This document shows positions 34,501 through 44,759 of a stretch of DNA of 64,000 nucleotides, one piece after another. The notes under the pieces were generated by a model. That model was not told the origin of the DNA, did no database searches, and was given only the letters and a program-made list of their open reading frames with translations. Positions within the stretch are counted from its first letter, which is position 1. Each line of letters starts with the position of its first letter. The DNA is from Endomychus coccineus. Taxonomy: Eukaryota; Arthropoda; Insecta; Coleoptera; Endomychidae. The DNA lies in assembly GCA_958510875.1 (NCBI GenBank), contig OY294068.1, positions 179,397,411 through 179,461,410 on the forward strand, in the 5' to 3' direction. The position numbers were made by a program, and so were the translations under genes.

Positions 34501-35208
34501 TCTGATATTATCATAAAATTGTTCAATATTGAAACATTCATATGTTTCTTCGGAATATGGAGTTACGTGATTATTTAAAGCTTTGTAGCTAAAATGTAAA
34601 AGTTGTGTTTTATCGTGTGGATTAGTGAATTCTAAGGATGTATAATTATCTTTTACTTTTATAACACAAGGTTCACATGTGATGGAACTAAAGTCACAAG
34701 CGGGCAATAAATATTCACCGTCGTTGAGATTAGTTCGAATATTTTTCATGATAGTAGATTTGGCAGGGAGTTCAAGTTTCTGAAATTCAAAATCTTGCCT
34801 GTATTTGAAGGGTATCGTTAAGTTATTATTATAAAGACATTGCTTTTTCAAATCAATATTCAAATTTAGTTTTTGTAAATCTCTGATTCCAATTATACCA
34901 TCAAAATAATCGTGAAAGGGAAAAAGTACAAATTCTAAAGTATCAGTACTATTAAATTCTTCAAATGCCGGTATTTTGCATTTTGTAAGTGCTAATTTCG
35001 TCCCTGTACATGTTGATATAGGTGTATTACTTGAATATATATTAAACGGAAAGTGATTTTCAGCTACGTAAGGTCTAAGCATTGAAATGTAACATCCTGT
35101 ATCTATAAGTAATTTTATCTTAGGTTTAGCTATTTCTATGTAGGGCAATGAATTAGCTTGCAATGCATTTACTTCTATTCGTTGGGGTATGATTGAAGAT
35201 CGTCGTCT
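31459..35208 (-). CDS. pol: Pol polyprotein (protease, RT, RNase H, integrase)
   Basis: Pol is read in the -1 frame relative to gag, from the slippery site at 35208. Numbering from the TTG at 35163, the retropepsin motif LLIDTG is at 18-23. RT shows IVVDYRRVN (about 336-344) and the catalytic YMDD at 436-439. RNase H has TTDAS (D585), E626, D651 and D694. Integrase has a zinc-binding H866/H872-C902/C905 and catalytic D935, D988 and E1024, the last two 35 residues apart as expected. No stop or frameshift is seen, and every catalytic residue I checked is present. No ATG is needed; translation should be as a Gag-Pol fusion. Confidence 0.96.
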   Translation of the reverse strand, partial: RRRSSIIPQRIEVNALQANSLPYIEIAKPKIKLLIDTGCYISMLRPYVAENHFPFNIYSSNTPISTCTGTKLALTKCKIPAFEEFNSTDTLEFVLFPFHDYFDGIIGIRDLQKLNLNIDLKKQCLYNNNLTIPFKYRQDFEFQKLELPAKSTIMKNIRTNLNDGEYLLPACDFSSITCEPCVIKVKDNYTSLEFTNPHDKTQLLHFSYKALNNHVTPYSEETYECFNIEQFYDNIRTDQHVDLKQIRTSHLNSEEKYALINLLKQYREILHDNDKKLTFTKTVKHEIKTTDEIPVHTKTYRYPYIHKEEVNRQITKMLDDGIIRPSQSPWSSPIWIVPKKSDASGKKKWRIVVDYRRVNDKTIEDRYPLPNISDILDKLGRCQYFTTLDLASGFHQIEMHPSSIQKTAFNVENGHYEFVRMPMGLKNSPATFQRVMDEVLKDVQNKICLVYMDDIIIFSTSLQEHLSNLKQVFERLRSAGFKIQLDKSEFLQKRVEFLGHVITPDGISPNPKKIEAISKFPIPKSQKEIKSFLGLVGYYRKFINNFAKLTKPMTNCLKKNMKVEHTPDFVKAFQTCKDIISNGPILQHPDFTKPFILTTDASNFAVGAVLSQGTIGSDLPIAYASRTLNPAEINYSTIQKELLSIVWAVKYFRPYLYGVKFDIVSDHKPLQWLFSLKEPSSKLVRWRLKLEEYDYTIKYKKGKLNTNADALSRVEINAMENDNASMIVNITDEDIERIIDQEIPNNNDHNNDDTETVHTSHENPILEVKYTDKAINTYKNQVVILVKDREKIVVNKIFDHTRLILIITKDTSEEYIRNVIRERIKPDTLHCMYFNNENAKLKFIRILQNNFNKSLKIIISNNILTNITEKVDQTQKIKYQHETKTCHRGIQETTQALKRLYYWPKLDQDVQEYINTCEICQVTKYERHPHAIIYKPTPIGNAPFEHIYTDTFKIDNTSYLTVIDSFSKFGQAIPINTCNAIEILNALINSFSHHGIPRKITCDNGVEFKNAVIEGLAKLYSIELHFITNLHPDSNSPVERFHSTLIESIRVLKNTNNKSNIAQHVPNAILAYNNSIHSSTGFTPFQIIKANPQEKTPFDFLNTKETFETYVKEHADILKTLEPIIKDRITLSQTKSLTKKNEKRKKPPVLKLNRPIYVKTPGRIPKSQNRYTRATNPEDLGNEKFISSKKVYHKSIIKPQRLLQDHGNDNTHNISLNADQHNTIAERTNRDATETDSSCATRPGTSRNK
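31597..31606 (-). promoter_or_regulatory. Putative splice acceptor for env RNA
   Basis: TTTGTTACAG in minus sense lies just upstream of the ATG at 31592 inside the pol 3' end. Its pyrimidine-rich run followed by CAG fits a 3' splice site. Gypsy env is known to be made from a singly spliced RNA. Confidence 0.68.
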
Positions 35209-36536
35209 AAAAAATGAACATTATCATATACAGTTTCAGGTTCTGCATATTCCTGTGAATTGTTAGTTGAATTATGACTGTAATAAGAATCTTCGTTTCT
35301 GGGATTTGTACTTGAATAACTCATGGGTTCATATTCATTGTACACATCAGCGTTGGGATCTACGTTATCGTAATTATCAGATTCAGCTGTTTGTTCAACA
35401 TTATGCAATTCTTCGAATGTGTAATTAGGATATTGACTTCGATATTGCGGTCTAAAAGTGGATTGATGTTGTTGAGGAAATTTGTTACTTTGATATGACA
35501 TTGTATTTTTTGTTACCGTTGACATGGGTTCAGGTTTGGGATAATTTGGAACATTATTTCTATTTGGTCTGAACACATTCGTAGGTTTCCCAAATACTTG
35601 AGAATTAGTTGGTAGTTTACGTTGTGGTGTTGGAATTGATTGAATATTTATCGGCTGACTGGGAAATGCGATCTTATTCTGATTTTGAAAATTTGGATAA
35701 AAGTTATTAGTATTCGGTCTTATGAAAGCTTGAATTGGTTGATTTTGTCTGAAATTGGGAAATTGATTTTGCCTCTGCATTTTTATATTGTTTAATGGTC
35801 TATGAGAATTACGGATATTATTGAGTGTGATTTGTTCAGATTCATATTTTTCAGCTAACGAAATAGAATGTTCTATATCGCGTGGTTTATGTTCATTGAT
35901 TAATTGTCGAAATTCTGTTGGAGACACTGCTTTCAGTACATTGAGTGCATTCTTTTCATTCAAAGAAATCAGAGCTTGTTTCATTTCAGCTGTGAGTTCT
36001 GAATTACCTTGTACATTAACATTTATTTTATTCTTCATAGTTTTTAGTCTAATGGTAAAATTAATTAAATTCTCACCACGATCAGGGTGCATACGCATCA
36101 ATTCTTGAGTTGAAACACTCATGTCAGTTGTATCTTTGAATTTGTTTCTTAAGGCTGTTCTTATTTCCGGCCATGTATTCAAATCAGGTTGACAAAATAT
36201 AAATTGTTGGGCTTCGCCCGTGAATCTAGACACGATTGTATTAAATATGGAACTGTTCAAAGCATTGTTATTTGTACAACCATAATTGTTATACACTGAA
36301 TCTACTAGTTTAATATACATTTCTAAAAAATCACTATTTCCATCGAAAAATGGAATAGTGTCTGCCATTTTTCCAGCAGCATAATCCATGTTAATTATTT
36401 CGATATTAGAACAATTAGAATTGCAAGTTAAATCTAATTTGGAGGGTTTTAAAATTATTTTACCTCGAACGGTATTTTCTGTTTCAATATCTGACAAGTC
36501 TGTAAGATCAGAGTTACTTGAATAGTTACTCATCAA
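35175..36536 (-). CDS. gag: Gag structural protein
   Basis: The 453-residue frame starts with tandem ATGs at 36536 about 200 nt inside the 5' LTR. The first half is a capsid-like alpha-helical region (INFTIRLKTMKNKINV; LNEKNALNVLKAVSPTEFRQ). From about residue 250 it turns into an Asn/Gln/Pro-rich basic linker and ends with an acidic, Tyr/Ser-rich tail. No CCHC zinc knuckle is present, which is common in errantivirus Gag; the arginine- and asparagine-rich stretch may bind RNA instead. The frame is intact and ends with TAG at 35175-35177, 31 nt after the slippery heptamer. Confidence 0.93.
   Translation of the reverse strand: MMSNYSSNSDLTDLSDIETENTVRGKIILKPSKLDLTCNSNCSNIEIINMDYAAGKMADTIPFFDGNSDFLEMYIKLVDSVYNNYGCTNNNALNSSIFNTIVSRFTGEAQQFIFCQPDLNTWPEIRTALRNKFKDTTDMSVSTQELMRMHPDRGENLINFTIRLKTMKNKINVNVQGNSELTAEMKQALISLNEKNALNVLKAVSPTEFRQLINEHKPRDIEHSISLAEKYESEQITLNNIRNSHRPLNNIKMQRQNQFPNFRQNQPIQAFIRPNTNNFYPNFQNQNKIAFPSQPINIQSIPTPQRKLPTNSQVFGKPTNVFRPNRNNVPNYPKPEPMSTVTKNTMSYQSNKFPQQHQSTFRPQYRSQYPNYTFEELHNVEQTAESDNYDNVDPNADVYNEYEPMSYSSTNPRNEDSYYSHNSTNNSQEYAEPETVYDNVHFLDDDLQSYPNE
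35208..35214 (-). promoter_or_regulatory. Ribosomal -1 frameshift site (U-UUU-UUA)
   Basis: In the gag frame the codons are CAT TTT TTA, so the heptamer T-TTT-TTA has exactly the X-XXY-YYZ phasing. It is the same heptamer used by HIV-1. After slippage the -1 frame is open without a stop into the protease. I see no clear stem-loop downstream by eye. Confidence 0.85.
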
Positions 36537-36598
36537 ACAAAACTTCGGATTGAATGAAAGGAAGGGTGATTCACAAATGTAAAGGAGGTTTGCTCAAC

Positions 36599-36605
36599 AC
36601 TTACG
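36599..36605 (-). promoter_or_regulatory. Putative splice donor for env RNA
   Basis: AAAC|GTAAGT in the leader upstream of the gag ATG is a strong donor. It would join to the acceptor TTTGTTACAG|GATC, whose AG is at 31597-31598, placing the env ATG 4 nt into the second exon. Confidence 0.7.
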
Positions 36606-36743
36606 TTTCGTAGTTTTCGGAGAAACCAACCTCTGGGACTTCAGGACGAGAACGTTTTGTTCTGGTTCTTTCGAAAGCGTCTAAATAGCTGGAGCTAACG
36701 TATCTTCTGCGATGTTTTGTTTTTCGAAAGGGATACGGACACT

Positions 36744-36761
36744 ATCCTACCGACTGCGCCA
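36744..36761 (-). promoter_or_regulatory. Primer binding site for tRNA-Ser
   Basis: TGGCGCAGTCGGTAGGAT in element sense is complementary over 18 nt to the 3' end of insect tRNA-Ser including CCA, and its first T overlaps the last LTR base. tRNA-Ser priming is typical of the 17.6/297 group. Confidence 0.9.
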
Positions 36762-36956
36762 ATTAAATGTAAAATTTATGAATTCAGTTTTTAAAAAAGA
36801 ATAAACTTTACAATGATGAATTACTGCTAACTTTATTCGAGCAAAGCTACTACAGAACTAACTTAACAATATACATATAACGTGCAATGACTGGCGTGGG
36901 ATTGCACACGCCGCGGTTTCGTATTCCACGGTGTCATCGGACTTCACCATATAATT
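36761..36956 (-). repeat. 5' LTR
   Basis: The 196 bp are identical to the 3' LTR at 29731-29926. This copy drives transcription on the minus strand. GTCT follows at 36957-36960. Confidence 0.96.
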
Positions 36957-37980
36957 GTCTTTTGCAGTCCAGTGCCTTGCATTTACACAGTGTGTCGCTG
37001 TTTCTGTATCCTTACCGCAAATTTTGCATGTCAGGTTGCCATTGTACAGTCCCTTTTTTCTGGGGCCATTTTACTGGCGCATGGCCAGCCATGAGCCATG
37101 TAACGACTTTTATTTTTCCCTTATTTAGTGCTAATGATTCTGATGTTCTTTTGTGATCCGATGCTTTGATGTATTTCTTCCCATGTTCGTTTCTTGGGAT
37201 TTTTTCATAGTATTCTTTGTGGTTTTCCATGATCCAGTCTTCTACAGATCTTTGTGCTGGACGTTTTGGTACCCCGTGGTCTGTTCTGGATCGGGAGCGT
37301 TCTCCGACCCTCTTCTTGCAAGTTCGTTCGCTCTTTCATTCTCTGTCACTTCCTAACTTCTCATTGCCTTGAGTGCACTTTACTGTCTGCCAATATGTGG
37401 ATCTGTTCATCTTCGATGGCACTCCAATTGTTTTCCTTCATGCATTGGAGGATTTCATATATTTCTGCTTGAAAGACAGAGGTGTGTTTACCCAATAAAT
37501 AGCTAAAGGCAGTCTTTGTGTTTCTTCTGTATACTCCTGCACCTGGACCTTTATCAGTCTCAGACCCGTCTGTATACCAAATCTTTCCCTGTAGAATGTT
37601 GCCCAGGTTTGTATGTTCCCATTCAGTTCTTTCTGGTATAGATACTCTGATTGTGTTGTTTAAAGAGTATAGCTTTGGAATGTGATCTGTTCTCATCCCC
37701 GTTCACGATTTTTACGATGCTCATGTGTCCTGGCCCAATGTGGACATTCTACAGTGTATTTTGTATTCTGAAGGCAACCCTTGCCTCTCCTTGGATTACC
37801 AATTGGGGGGGGGGAGGTAATCCCAGTGGTGACTCCATTGCTGCAGTGAGCGTTGATTCCATGGCCCCTGTGATCCCAAGATATGCAAGTCTCTGAACCT
37901 TGTTTAGTCTTGGCGTGGTCTTCTTTTGTTGTGTTTTAGGACACCATACCAAAGAAGCGTATGTTATTGGGGCTCAACCA
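36957..37980 (-). pseudogene. I/R1-like LINE, RNase H and C-terminal part, split by the errantivirus
   Basis: Minus-strand frames give LNKVQRLAYLGITGAMESTL (37749-37952), then an RNase H domain IWYTDGSETDKGPGAGVYRR ... FQAEIYEILQCM ... HILADS (37361-37696) with its D, E and D residues. The zinc-knuckle-like C-terminus with HAPVKWPQKKG and CGKDTETATHC (37012-37230 and on to 36957) follows. At least two frameshifts break it. The tail continues at 29730-29595. RNase H after the RT is a mark of the I and R1 groups. The 5' part is absent. Confidence 0.85.
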
Positions 37981-37984
37981 CCAT

Positions 37985-40015
37985 GTTGTACAACCAATAG
38001 AGCATGTTGGTACCCCCCATTTTTTCCCGAAGGAGCGTCTGGCCACACATAATGAGGTCTCTGCTTTTTAATTACGTTGGGAAATTTTTGTTGGGGAATA
38101 GCGAACCAGGAGAAACTTTCCTCAAAATCATAATTTTTCTATATCCAAAGTGAGTGCAAGCCTTTTTGCTGCAAAAAATGGCTTTTTCACCATTTTGAGG
38201 CATATTTCTTGAGTGTTTTTTTGTACAAAGGACCTAACAATTGAATCTGAAAAATATTAGAATGTATTTTCTCTTAACATTATAATCAAGAATATTCGGA
38301 ATTCTAAAAATAGATTCATTTTTTGAGCCGATCTATTTGAATTTTCCTTGTTTTGTTCATCGCAATGGAACAAGAAGATAATCGTGTTGAGAGAGAAAAC
38401 TTTCCTCATAGTCATAAGACATCCACTGCTGCAACCATTTACTTACACATCTTCGTAGTCAAACAGATATTGCTATCTGTTGGTCAGCAAACAAGGATGG
38501 TCTAGCAGGATAAACACTAAAGGGTGTACCGAGCGGACAAATAACATTAAATCGTCATAAACTTGCTTGATACAACATACTATTATTACGAGCAACAGCC
38601 GCTGGTGAAATTATTTAATCGTCGTAAATATTCACCGCCAGCATAAATTTGATTTACTATGTTCAGATTTAATTAAATGCAAATGTTAATGTTCCAATTC
38701 GACGTGGAATGAACTTCTCGAGTATCACTTACAGCAATATCAGTTTCGGCACATCAGGATACCTCTAGTATTTTCCAACCTTCTTGAATACGCGACTTAT
38801 TTAAAAAATTATTTAAAAAAATGCTGGCTAAACTCTAGTAATTAAGGTAAAGCCTTGCAAATTCGGCAGTTTAGAATTAGTTGTGAAGATATGGGTTCAC
38901 ACCATCAAAATCTGCTTTATCACAGAGCAGGTAGCTATCCAAAGGAAAGGTATTGACACCATTTCTGGAACTAAAAGCTGGATTGTTAATGTTCTTACAA
39001 GATTGTAAATTTGAATATGCGAATTATTTTTGTGGTCCTGTTTGGCTATTAAAATAAGCATTTGCTACTGATCGGTTCAACCAGAGCCTCCAAGGGGAAG
39101 AAGGAAACATTCTAACGACTAAGGATGAAATCAAAGGATTTCTCGCAAAACTTCTCTTGTGATCAGCGGCTTAGCAAAAAATTATGTACGATTCTTGCCC
39201 TTGCGTTCAGAAGATTGTTGAAGAAGTTGCAACATACCATTTGGTGGTAGCAGGCTCTCACATTCCTTGGATGATGCAGAGCTTGCATAATTTGGAAGTG
39301 AAACTATCAAGTTACTAATGATAAGGTCTTTCTAGTGCAGATCGATTATTGAAGTCACAAACTTACATTTCTAGACAGATGTTTCGCTCTTCTTATAGAG
39401 CTCATCAGTGTAACGAGCATGTTTGCGAAGTTATTGAACGATATCTGTTGAAGGTACTCAACTGGCCAACGACTTGGTGAAAGGACGTCTCTATTTCTTT
39501 ATTGATTGTAAGAAATAAATTATAAAATCATTGGTTCTTTTGAATTTCTTCAATTAAATATCTGTAAAGAGCTACAATGTCGAAGAAAGGGCTTGGTTTT
39601 TCAGGTTTTTCTGGAAAAACTTGAACCAAACGTACTTGAGCAAAAAGTTGTAAATAAAAAAAGAAACTTTGATCATATACTCACCTGAATTTCTTCAGAT
39701 TTTTCTCCACACTATACATTTCCCTTCCCCCACATTTATGAATTTTCGAGGGGCCATATCTCGGAAAATATTAATTTTTCAGAGAAAGTCTCAGTAATAT
39801 AAACATCTTATTTTGGGTCAAAATAGGCAAGTAATCATTTTTTTCTAATTTTTACCCAACTTTTTCAAGTTACGGAACCCGTGATAAAAGGGGTGTTTTC
39901 TACTCCATGGAATCATTTCCGCATTTAATTTTTTCATGACGTCATTACTAGTACATTGCACAAAGTTTCATTGAAATTCATTTTGTAGAGCTTAAATAAG
40001 AAATTTTGGTAATCT
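37985..40015. other. No recognised gene; one MITE arm
   Basis: The block 39320-39490 matches one arm of the palindromic MITE at 20857-22675 ('gatgtttcgctcttcttata', 'ggtgaaaggacg'). A repeat-like block with 'gaggggccatatctcgg' lies at 39630-40010. Nothing coding was found. Confidence 0.45.
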
Positions 40016-40019
40016 TAGC

Positions 40020-40530
40020 GCTCCATACCACACACTCCATACCTCTTACTCATCTAGAGCCCCTATACCATCCAATGAAACCAGATAAACGAGATAGGGA
40101 CGGTTGACTCAATTAATGGAGATCTGTCAAAGACTTTGAAACAGGGATCTGATAGTCTAGTAGAGTTTAATACTATCAAAACTCAAGCTTGAATCTTCTC
40201 AAGGAATATGATATGTGATCATGTCAGATGAAGGCTTCCATAACAATGATCGGGATTACCACCAACAGCATGTTTTCAAGGAACAATCATTCGAGGTCCA
40301 TTGCGAAAACCCCTCCACAAAAACTTGGTTTTCTATTCCGTGTGAAGAACTACTTTACATCCCAGCAGCTCCTCATAATCTACAAAGCACAGATTCGACC
40401 TGTCTTGGAGTACTGTTCACATGTTTGGGCTTTCAAACATATACTGAAGCTCTTAGATTATATCCAGAAGGAAGCTATCCGTTTGATTGACGATGTTACA
40501 CTTACGGGCTGACAGTGGGAGATCTCAGAA
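40020..40530 (+). pseudogene. Jockey-like LINE, post-RT fragment
   Basis: Frames at 40215 and 40228 together read the thumb and C-terminal region: TPPQKLGFLFRVKNYFTSQQ, LLIIYKAQIRPVLEYCSHVW, LKLLDYIQKEAIRLIDDVTL. The front part (40025-40110) reads through HTSYSSRAP-like text just after the missing FADD box. Frames are broken. It is the same family as the copies at 23680 and 43640. Confidence 0.82.
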
Positions 40531-40625
40531 TCAACAGAATTGAATTCCCTGGACCACTCTATGCGGAAGACGTGTTTAATGTATTTCATGATTTTTCATA
40601 ATCACCTACCATTTTCATTGTTAAT

Positions 40626-40706
40626 GACAAGGTCTTTTTAGTCCAAATTGATCAGTAGCGTTGCTAAATTACTCGTTCCACTGATGAGGTCTAATTCCTA
40701 TATATT
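40626..40706. repeat. MITE end fragment
   Basis: The sequence 'gacaaggtctttttagtcca ... gatcagta' is related to the ends of the palindromic MITE at 20857 and 39320. Only the terminal part is present. Confidence 0.4.
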
Positions 40707-41699
40707 TTTATTGTTCCCTCTTCAAATCATTCATTTTGAATTGAAATAATTAATATAATAGAAAATCGTAATAATAATGAATACTTATCGATAGAATGAT
40801 AAGCAGATGCTTCTTTGAGGAATTGAAGAAGAATTGGTTCCATAAAATTATTGCTCTATTAATATGAAAATTGTATTGTTGGAAGTATGTTTACTGAAAA
40901 CTAATCTTGCTTGGTCTTGATCCTTAAGAATTCGAACGCAATTTGAATCCAGCAAAGCGCAAAAACAAACTGAAATTTTAATTAATGAAAGATCCAGGTA
41001 TTTATAAATCAAATGTTGTACCCCTACGCTGTCCGTTCTACAAGGATCATAGACGGTCTATCTGAAACACGCATTGTTTGCAGCCAAGCTTAACAAAAGC
41101 CTAGCTTTAATTGCGGAATAGTTTCGCAAAAATCGCCCTTATGTTCCCTTCATATACATCCTTAAATAATCTTACAGAGGGATTCACATATCTCCACGCA
41201 AATTAAATCTTAAATGAAATTTGAAACTATGCCTCTCTTTTTCTGCTACAATATACTGTGCTCTCGTTTCGCTTATATTAGTATATCACAGTAGGCGACG
41301 TGAGTTTTCGCATACTTGATTTGTCGTTTCTGCGAATGTTCCGAAGGGCCAGTGCTTTAGGAATTCGTATTGAGTGAAACCCGGCTTTGTTAAACTACAT
41401 TCGTATTCTTGCAATGAGTTTAACCACAATGTTCCTACAAGAATAGAAGTTATGTTTTAGGGTCGCCCGAACATCAAAGAATTTCTGAGATTCCTAAATT
41501 ATTGAACTGAAAAGTTCTAATCCGAGCCGCTTGCCAGATATGTGTTCTATTTAATCGCAACGAAAACTATACCGTCTCTCGTATAGCTCTGCAATAAATC
41601 TTTGTATATGGAAATTTGAAGGAAAGTAAATACATAGTATATATAGAAAGTGATGGAGCATGAATTTAATGTGAAAATCGACAGCGGTTTTTGGCAGTT

Positions 41700-42080
41700 T
41701 GAGTACAGGTTCCTGGTCAAAATATGAGCCACTTCTCGTGAGTGCTTTTTTGTTACCATCGATGTCATCGTGTCCTGGTCTAATTTATTTTGTTGTGTTC
41801 TGCCAGTACTCTAAGTTCTTCTGTTTTGATGTCACTTTTGGATTTATGAGTGCCTTATATATCACTCCTCACAGTTTGATTTCCCTTGCACATTGCAGGA
41901 TTACGAAGTGTATATTCATAGTGAGATATTCAGTTGAGAGTTTCTTCCCTAAATGAATAATCCAGCACCAGTTCCCTTCTGATCCTAGACACGTCTGTGT
42001 ACCAGGAACTCTCACCCAGTTTGGCTTGTTTGACACCAAAAACTAGGATATCCGTTGATTTTAGCAGGCTGAAACGATGT
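41700..42080 (-). pseudogene. Degraded LINE RNase H fragment
   Basis: Read on the minus strand near 42020-41950 the text gives SSWYTDVSRIRREL where WYTDGSKT-like text is expected, preceded by LVFGVKQAKLG. Later text is in broken frames. It resembles the RNase H region of the I/R1-like LINE at 37361 but is far more decayed. No other domain is readable. Confidence 0.45.
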
Positions 42081-42084
42081 GGTG

Positions 42085-43635
42085 AAGATATCATTTTAAG
42101 AATTCAATTTAAGGTACTGTGACATTGTCTTATTTGTATTGGACCATATTTTGGAAATTCATTTGTCAATATTTCTCCATTTTATAATTGGAAAATTGTA
42201 TTTATTTTGAAACCGTTTGATAGAATTCGATTTCGTTAATATGTCAATGCAAAATCCTTTCTTCCAATAGTAGCAAAGCGTAGAATGGTATCTGAGTGAG
42301 AGAAATGGTGCGGTTGGGAGACAATAAGGGGTGTGAGGCTGAAAATTATAGATGCTACTAAATGTTATGAAGACAAATCACATGTTACCTTTTGTTTCTA
42401 TACAGTCAGTAATCCTTGTAATCTATTTCTATTTAAGGTGCATGAATCATCGTAAATATACTTGAAGTGAGCAGGTAATGCAAGAAAATGTTGATAACAA
42501 TAGAATAAACTAATTAATTGCTTCTACATTCGTTTCTCTATAATCACCACATGTGTAAAATTACATAGAATTAACATCCTATTTGGATGCCAATATTGTA
42601 AAAGGGAAATTCAATATTTACACTTGAACTGCAAATGAAAGTTTATAATAAGGGGCACATATTTTCCAGAATGAGGAAGGTATGAATGTGTTTGTTAACC
42701 GAAATTATTATTTACATAGACGTGCTTGTTATATGTCAGTTATTTGCATTGCTGACCCACGGTTCTCTTCGTACATTCGTAATATTAAGTCAACACACCT
42801 ACGCTTCCTTTCTGCCCCTTTCAATATACAAACTCACACTCTTTTCCATCACTACCACCGTTTACTCATTTGTACTTATTGATACAATTGCTAATAATTT
42901 TTAAACAACACTAATTGGACTGCTGCCTCAAACTTAGTTCTTTTATATTGTTAAATTGTATTACTATAATCGAATAAATTACATGTTTAGATCAAATACA
43001 ATTTTTAATCACTGCCGTTCCGACTCGTCAGTGTTAGCTTCCGATCAAGATTATTATGTTCGTCAAAATTTAACTGTTCAATATAACATCACCTATATTA
43101 TTAAGCATTTCAAAATATACCTAAATTATTAATTAATAATCTTCAGTATATATGTATGTCTTATTTCTCGTCTATTTTCACTTTTATCTGTTTGATCAGT
43201 AGTCAATCCATCCCAGAAATACTTGGTTGGGATAACCTACCAATTTTCATTCTCAATTTCTCAGGGTTTTTGCTAAGATGCCAACGCTTTCAATATAGTC
43301 TCCACTAGGGGAAAGCCTAACTTATCCGCAAATTAATAATAATATCAAATCAAATTTCGCATGTCTAACATATTAAGGTAGATACATACAACAAATATCT
43401 CAATTTCTCAAAAACCAGGATAAAAACGTCGCCTTCAAAATAACAAATAACCTTTACTCATGTATTATTAATTCAAAATCTAAAAGAGATGAATTAAAGA
43501 AATCTGGAGCTTATAGGCTACTGAGGTATGCTCACTGTATTTTACATATTCAAGGACATTGGCTCAATCTTCTAGAATCCATAGGAAAAACAAACCATTA
43601 AAAAGCAATAGTAACACTTAACCATTTTGTTTTTA
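42085..43635. other. AT-rich DNA without recognised genes
   Basis: Nothing is supported here. Open frames at 42682-42904 overlap each other and have no familiar features. Confidence 0.4.
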
Positions 43636-43639
43636 TGCT

Positions 43640-44755
43640 TTGACTACACGATATGAAAGAACATCATGTAAGCCAGCGGTGGAATGCTGAGAGAGGAGAT
43701 GGGCATTCGAATTTTTCTTGAAGGTTGTAGGTATAGGGAAAGACATCACTGAGTAAAGAGTTAGTTGGTAGGAAGAAGTTCGGTAGGTCTTGAGCTTGAC
43801 AATGAAGGGGTGACCAGCTTGAGTTCATCTTGTCAGTCTATCTGGAATCTTCCGAAGTGGAACATCAGACGATATTCCTGATGAACACCGACCAAAGAAA
43901 TATCTATAGAAAAGAGAGAGATATGCCACCTTTCTACGATGTTCTAGAGAGGTTAAGGAATTCGCAAGTGTGACATCGTCAATCAGGCGGATAGCTCTCT
44001 TTTGGATACAATCTAAGAGGTTCAGCGTATGTTTGGGAGCCAAACTCCAAACATGTGACCAGTACTTCAGGACAGGTCGAATCTGTGCCTTGTAGGTTAT
44101 GAGGAGCTGCTGGGATGTAAAGTAGTTCTTGGCACGGTGTAGAAAACCAAGTTTTTGTGAAGCAGTTTCCATAATGGACCTCACATGATCGTCCCATGAC
44201 AGACTACTGTTGGTAGTGAGCCCGAGCATGGATATGAAAGACTTCATAGGAATAGTGGTACCTGACATTATCCTATTAGCGATCATGGGATCCGTCTTCC
44301 TGGAGAAGACGCAAGCTTAAGTTTTGGCTCCAATAAACTCTACTAGATTATCAGTTCCCCATTTCAAAATCTTTGCCAAATCTCCATTTATTGCGTCAAC
44401 CTATCTCTGTCTTGCTCCTCTGGCTTCATTGGGTGTTATAGGGGCCTTAGATGAGAAAGCGGTATGAAGTGTACCATCATCTGCAAATATGTGGACGGGA
44501 CAGGTGGTCACTTCCACCTGACCGTTGATATGGAGCAGAAGCAAAGTTGGTGCCAAGACAGATCCCTGTGAAACATCAGCGTTGTATCGGAGGATACTCC
44601 ATCAACCACTACATGGAGTGATCCATCTGAGAGGAAACTCGATAGTAAGAGACAAAGTTGAGGCGGCAAACCATATGACGGAAGTTTCCCAAGAAAGCTA
44701 AGGTGCCAGACTTGGTCAAATGCCTTGAAGATATCCAATTCTAACTCCATATCTC
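43640..44755 (-). pseudogene. Jockey-like LINE, RT to 3' end
   Basis: Minus-strand order: FKAFDQVWHLSFLGKLPSYG and LPPQLCLLLSSFLSDGSLHV (44508-44750), a FADDGTLH-equivalent near 44480 that reads FADDGTLHTAFSS in a shifted frame. Then ANRIMSGTTIPMKSFISMLG, SLSWDDHVRSI, KLGFLHRAKNYFTSQQLLIT, LIDDVTLANSLTSLEHRRKV and GRCSSGISSDVPLRKIPDRL (43825-44286). Then the C-terminal scrap near 43690. At least three frameshifts. The 5' end is truncated upstream of the first catalytic aspartate, as is typical of incomplete reverse transcription. Confidence 0.9.
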
Positions 44756-44759
44756 AATT

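Larger units (their letters stand above)
29731..36956 (-). mobile_element. Complete endogenous errantivirus (gypsy clade with env)
   Basis: The 7226-bp provirus carries, in minus-strand order, 5' LTR, tRNA-Ser primer site, about 200-nt leader, gag, pol, env, polypurine tract and 3' LTR. The two LTRs are identical over 196 bp as far as I can compare them by eye, and all three genes are uninterrupted, so the insertion is very young and may be functional. It lies in a LINE coding region with a GTCT target duplication. LTR ends are AATT...AATT rather than TG...CA, as in several insect errantiviruses. Confidence 0.96.
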
